Assembly (NCBI GenBank): GCA_020637675.1 | Contig: JACKKD010000002.1 | Coordinates: 558,001 to 622,000, forward strand | Reading direction: 5' to 3' | From: Paracoccaceae bacterium | GTDB lineage: Bacteria; Pseudomonadota; Alphaproteobacteria; Rhodobacterales; Rhodobacteraceae | Length of the DNA stretch: 64,000 nt | Part shown: positions 62,102 to 64,000 of the stretch, piece after piece | Position numbering within the stretch: the stretch's first letter is position 1 | How the letters are laid out: each line of letters starts with the position of its first letter | Program-made: the position numbers and the translations under genes | The notes under the pieces: model-generated | What the model was told of the DNA's origin: nothing | What the model saw: only the letters and a program-made list of their open reading frames with translations | Database searches by the model: none

Positions 62102-63450
62102 TATTCGGTCTCTTTCCGCTTGCTGGCCTTGATGACCTTCAACTTTTCGAACAATTTCGCCGACAATCCCGGTTTCAGCACCTGCCGCGCGCGGCCGATC
62201 GCGACGGCATCGTCGGGCACGTCCTCGGTGATGACAGAGCCCGACCCCGTCATCGCCCGCGCGCCAACCCGCACCGGCGCCACCAGCATGGTGTCCGAGC
62301 CGATGAAGGCGCGTTCGCCGATCTCGGTGCGGTGCTTCATCACGCCGTCGTAGTTGCAGGTGATCGTGCCCGCACCGATGTTCGCGCGGGCGCCCACATG
62401 GGCGTCGCCGAGGTAGCTGAGGTGGCCGACCTTGACGCCCTCGTCGAGGATCGCGTTCTTGATCTCGACGAAGTTGCCGACATGGACATCCTCGGCCAGT
62501 TCCGCGCCGGGACGCAGCCGGGCGAAGGGCCCGACACGCGCACCGCGCGAGATGTGGCAGCCTTCGAGATGGCAGAAGGGAAGGATCTCGGCCTCCGATT
62601 CCACGGTCACGCCGGGGCCGAAGAAGACGTTCGGCCCGATCACCGTCTCGCGCCCGACCACGGTGTCGAAGGCGAAGAACACTGTCTCGGGTGCCGTCAG
62701 GGTCACGCCGTCCTCCATCATCTCGGCGCGCTTGCGTGCCTGGAAGATGCGTTCGGCTGCGGCGAGGTCGGCGCGCGTGTTCACGCCAAGGGTCTCGGCC
62801 TCGGAGCAGGTGACGACCTCGGCCGTCAGTCCTGCGGCGCGCGCGGCGGCGACGATGTCGGTCAGGTAGAGCTCGCCCGCGGCGTTCCTGTCGTCCAGTC
62901 CGGCCACGAGCCGGCGCAACAGCGCCGCCTCTGCCGCGATGACGCCGCTGTTGCACAGCGTGATCGACCGCTGGTCCTCGTTCGCGTCCTTCCATTCGAC
63001 GATGCCGTAGAGTTGCCCGCCATGGGTGACGAGCCGCCCGTAGCGGGCCGGATCGGCGGCCTCGAAGCCCAGAACGACGACGTCCGCGGATGCTGCGAGC
63101 ATCGCCCCCAGCGTGCCGGGCCGGATGAAGGGCGTATCGCCGAAGAGCACGATCACCCGCCCTTCGAACCCGTCGAGCAGCGGCAGCGCCTCGGCGACCG
63201 CGTGCCCGGTGCCGCGCTGTTCGGCCTGATGGGCGATTTCCACCGTCTCGTCATGGGCGCGGGCGGCGGCCGAGACCGCGTCGGCGCCGTGGCCGGTGAC
63301 GACGATGGTGCGCTCGGGAGTGACGCTCGCCCCGGCGATCATCGCGTGAACCAGAAGCGGTGCGCCCGCGACCTCGTGCAGGACCTTGGGACGGTCCGAA
63401 TTCATCCGCGTGCCCTGTCCCGCGGCAAGAATGATGAGCGCTGTGGCCAT
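62101..63450 (-). CDS. glmU: Bifunctional UDP-GlcNAc pyrophosphorylase / GlcN-1-P N-acetyltransferase
   Basis: 449 residues. N-terminal nucleotidyltransferase with LAAGQGTRMNSDRPKVLHEVAG; C-terminal left-handed beta-helix with hexapeptide repeats (LSYLGDAHVGARANIGAGTITCNYDG) carrying the acetyltransferase. Last two steps to UDP-GlcNAc. The C-terminal KASKRKETE tail is charged. Followed by glmS and the AlkD-like gene in one operon, divergent from the phosphatase gene. Confidence 0.97.
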   Translation of the reverse strand: MATALIILAAGQGTRMNSDRPKVLHEVAGAPLLVHAMIAGASVTPERTIVVTGHGADAVSAAARAHDETVEIAHQAEQRGTGHAVAEALPLLDGFEGRVIVLFGDTPFIRPGTLGAMLAASADVVVLGFEAADPARYGRLVTHGGQLYGIVEWKDANEDQRSITLCNSGVIAAEAALLRRLVAGLDDRNAAGELYLTDIVAAARAAGLTAEVVTCSEAETLGVNTRADLAAAERIFQARKRAEMMEDGVTLTAPETVFFAFDTVVGRETVIGPNVFFGPGVTVESEAEILPFCHLEGCHISRGARVGPFARLRPGAELAEDVHVGNFVEIKNAILDEGVKVGHLSYLGDAHVGARANIGAGTITCNYDGVMKHRTEIGERAFIGSDTMLVAPVRVGARAMTGSGSVITEDVPDDAVAIGRARQVLKPGLSAKLFEKLKVIKASKRKETE

Positions 63451-63538
63451 GAATATGCTTTCCTCGAACGTCGGCCCGTTTTAACCAAGGGCCCGTGGGC
63501 CGGGAAGAGGGTGAGCATCAATCATCCTTACGGCAGGT

Positions 63539-63544
63539 TACAAT
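63539..63544 (+). promoter_or_regulatory. Candidate -10 box of the phosphatase gene
   Basis: TACAAT in an AT-richer stretch 28 bases before the ATG at 63572; no good -35 box about 17 bases upstream. Weak but the best match in the 121-base divergent gap. Confidence 0.3.
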
Positions 63545-63571
63545 AGAAACTTTGCACGGGTTCTCTGCCGC

Positions 63572-64000
63572 ATGCGCACGGTGATCTTCGATCTGGACGG
63601 TACCCTCGCCGATACCTCGGCCGATCTCATCGCGGCGGCGAACGCCTGTTTCCGCGACCTCGGCCACCGCGACCTGCTCGATCCGGTCGACGATGCCTTG
63701 ACCGCCTTCCACGGCGGTCGCGCGATGCTGCGACTGGGTTTTTCGCGGCTGGGCGCCCCCGGCGAGGCCTCGGTGGACCGCGAATACCCGCGCCTCCTGT
63801 CCTTCTACGAGGCGGCCATCGACCGCGAGACGACGCTTTATCCCGGCGCCGTCTCGGCGGTGGAGGCGCTGCGGCAGGCCGGTTTCGTCACCGGCATCTG
63901 CACCAACAAGCCCGAGCGGCTGGCCGCGATCCTGCTCGACCGGCTGGGGGTGCGCCACCTTTTCGGCTCGCTCGTCGGCGCCGACACGCTGCCCGTCCGC
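63572..64000 (+). CDS. HAD-family phosphoglycolate phosphatase-like protein, 3' truncated by the window edge
   Basis: First 143 residues, running off the right edge. HAD motif I VIFDLDGTLADTSADLI with nucleophile Asp and motif II-type threonine in GICTNKPERLAAILLDRLGV. The cap is of the PGPase/PGMB helical type (HGGRAMLRLGFSRLG). Likely dephosphorylates 2-phosphoglycolate or a similar small phosphoester, cytoplasmic. ATG 63572 is preceded by no clear ribosome-binding site. Divergent from glmU. Confidence 0.9.
   Translation, partial: MRTVIFDLDGTLADTSADLIAAANACFRDLGHRDLLDPVDDALTAFHGGRAMLRLGFSRLGAPGEASVDREYPRLLSFYEAAIDRETTLYPGAVSAVEALRQAGFVTGICTNKPERLAAILLDRLGVRHLFGSLVGADTLPVR

Noticed and set aside
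62101..62110. glmS ribozyme
   Set aside because: glmS starts within the glmU stop codon, leaving no leader, and the ribozyme is a Gram-positive feature.

Overview
The window is an ordinary-looking, very GC-rich, densely packed alphaproteobacterial chromosome segment, most probably from the Rhodobacterales (Rhodobacteraceae/Paracoccaceae). The evidence is the glyQ - small membrane protein - glyS order, the aerobic cobaltochelatase pair CobS/CobT, pntAB, DUF3422 and DUF6446-type proteins, and GTG starts with 4-base stop/start overlaps throughout. The genus cannot be fixed from sequence alone. I see no rRNA, tRNA, CRISPR array, insertion sequence, prophage or integrase. No gap between genes exceeds about 300 bases.

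Layout. 1-3217: glycyl-tRNA synthetase operon (glyQ cut by the left edge, DUF6446, glyS with an AT-richer insert). 3238-9026: D-lactate dehydrogenase-type flavoprotein with a small SnoaL-like partner, a CLC chloride transporter, a DUF427 protein and aminopeptidase P. 9157-10617: an exported protein of unknown function divergent from a TetR-type regulator, with a 14-bp inverted repeat between them. 10624-14188: cobS - racemase-like gene - cobT, translationally coupled. 14417-20697: exported MsrB, a MauG-like diheme protein behind an AT-rich promoter, a J-domain protein, BolA, DUF4177, GatB, a lipoprotein transglycosylase and a small membrane protein. 20877-25532: SDR, aminopeptidase N, and an ArsR-SRPBCC-SRPBCC operon. 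25739-28874: malate synthase G and a PuuD-like glutamine amidotransferase. 28917-31576: kynU-GNAT-kynA (tryptophan to anthranilate, lacking the formamidase). 31768-39119: a methyltransferase-like membrane protein, pntAB with a clear terminator, dienelactone hydrolase, an MFS transporter and DUF3422.

39190-47695 holds a complete dipeptide/oligopeptide-type ABC importer (two ATPases, binding protein, two permeases), preceded by a candidate 24-residue small ORF. It is divergent from an ArgE-type deacylase overlapping a FAD amine oxidase. This reads as import, deacylation and oxidative deamination of one substrate class. 47733-58068 is a polyamine locus: SpuC-type transaminase and a PuuB-type oxidase on the minus strand, a GntR/FCD regulator, then PotFGHI-type importer genes, a second PuuB-type oxidase and an M20 amidohydrolase on the plus strand. 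A TTTGATCAAA palindrome occurs at both candidate promoters of this locus and suggests joint control by the GntR protein. This is the clearest regulatory story in the window. Both binding-protein genes, of the peptide and of the polyamine importer, are followed by a perfect 11-bp hairpin with a 4-base loop before the next transporter gene.

58097-64000 returns to housekeeping functions: DUF1810, moaA, an AlkD-like DNA glycosylase coupled to glmS-glmU, and a phosphoglycolate phosphatase-like gene cut by the right edge.

Nothing here is obviously a new defence or mobile system. The best leads are the racemase-like protein inside the cobaltochelatase operon that lacks the cysteines of its family, the GntR operator set, the TetR/exported-protein pair, the insert in glyS and the 24-residue ORF.
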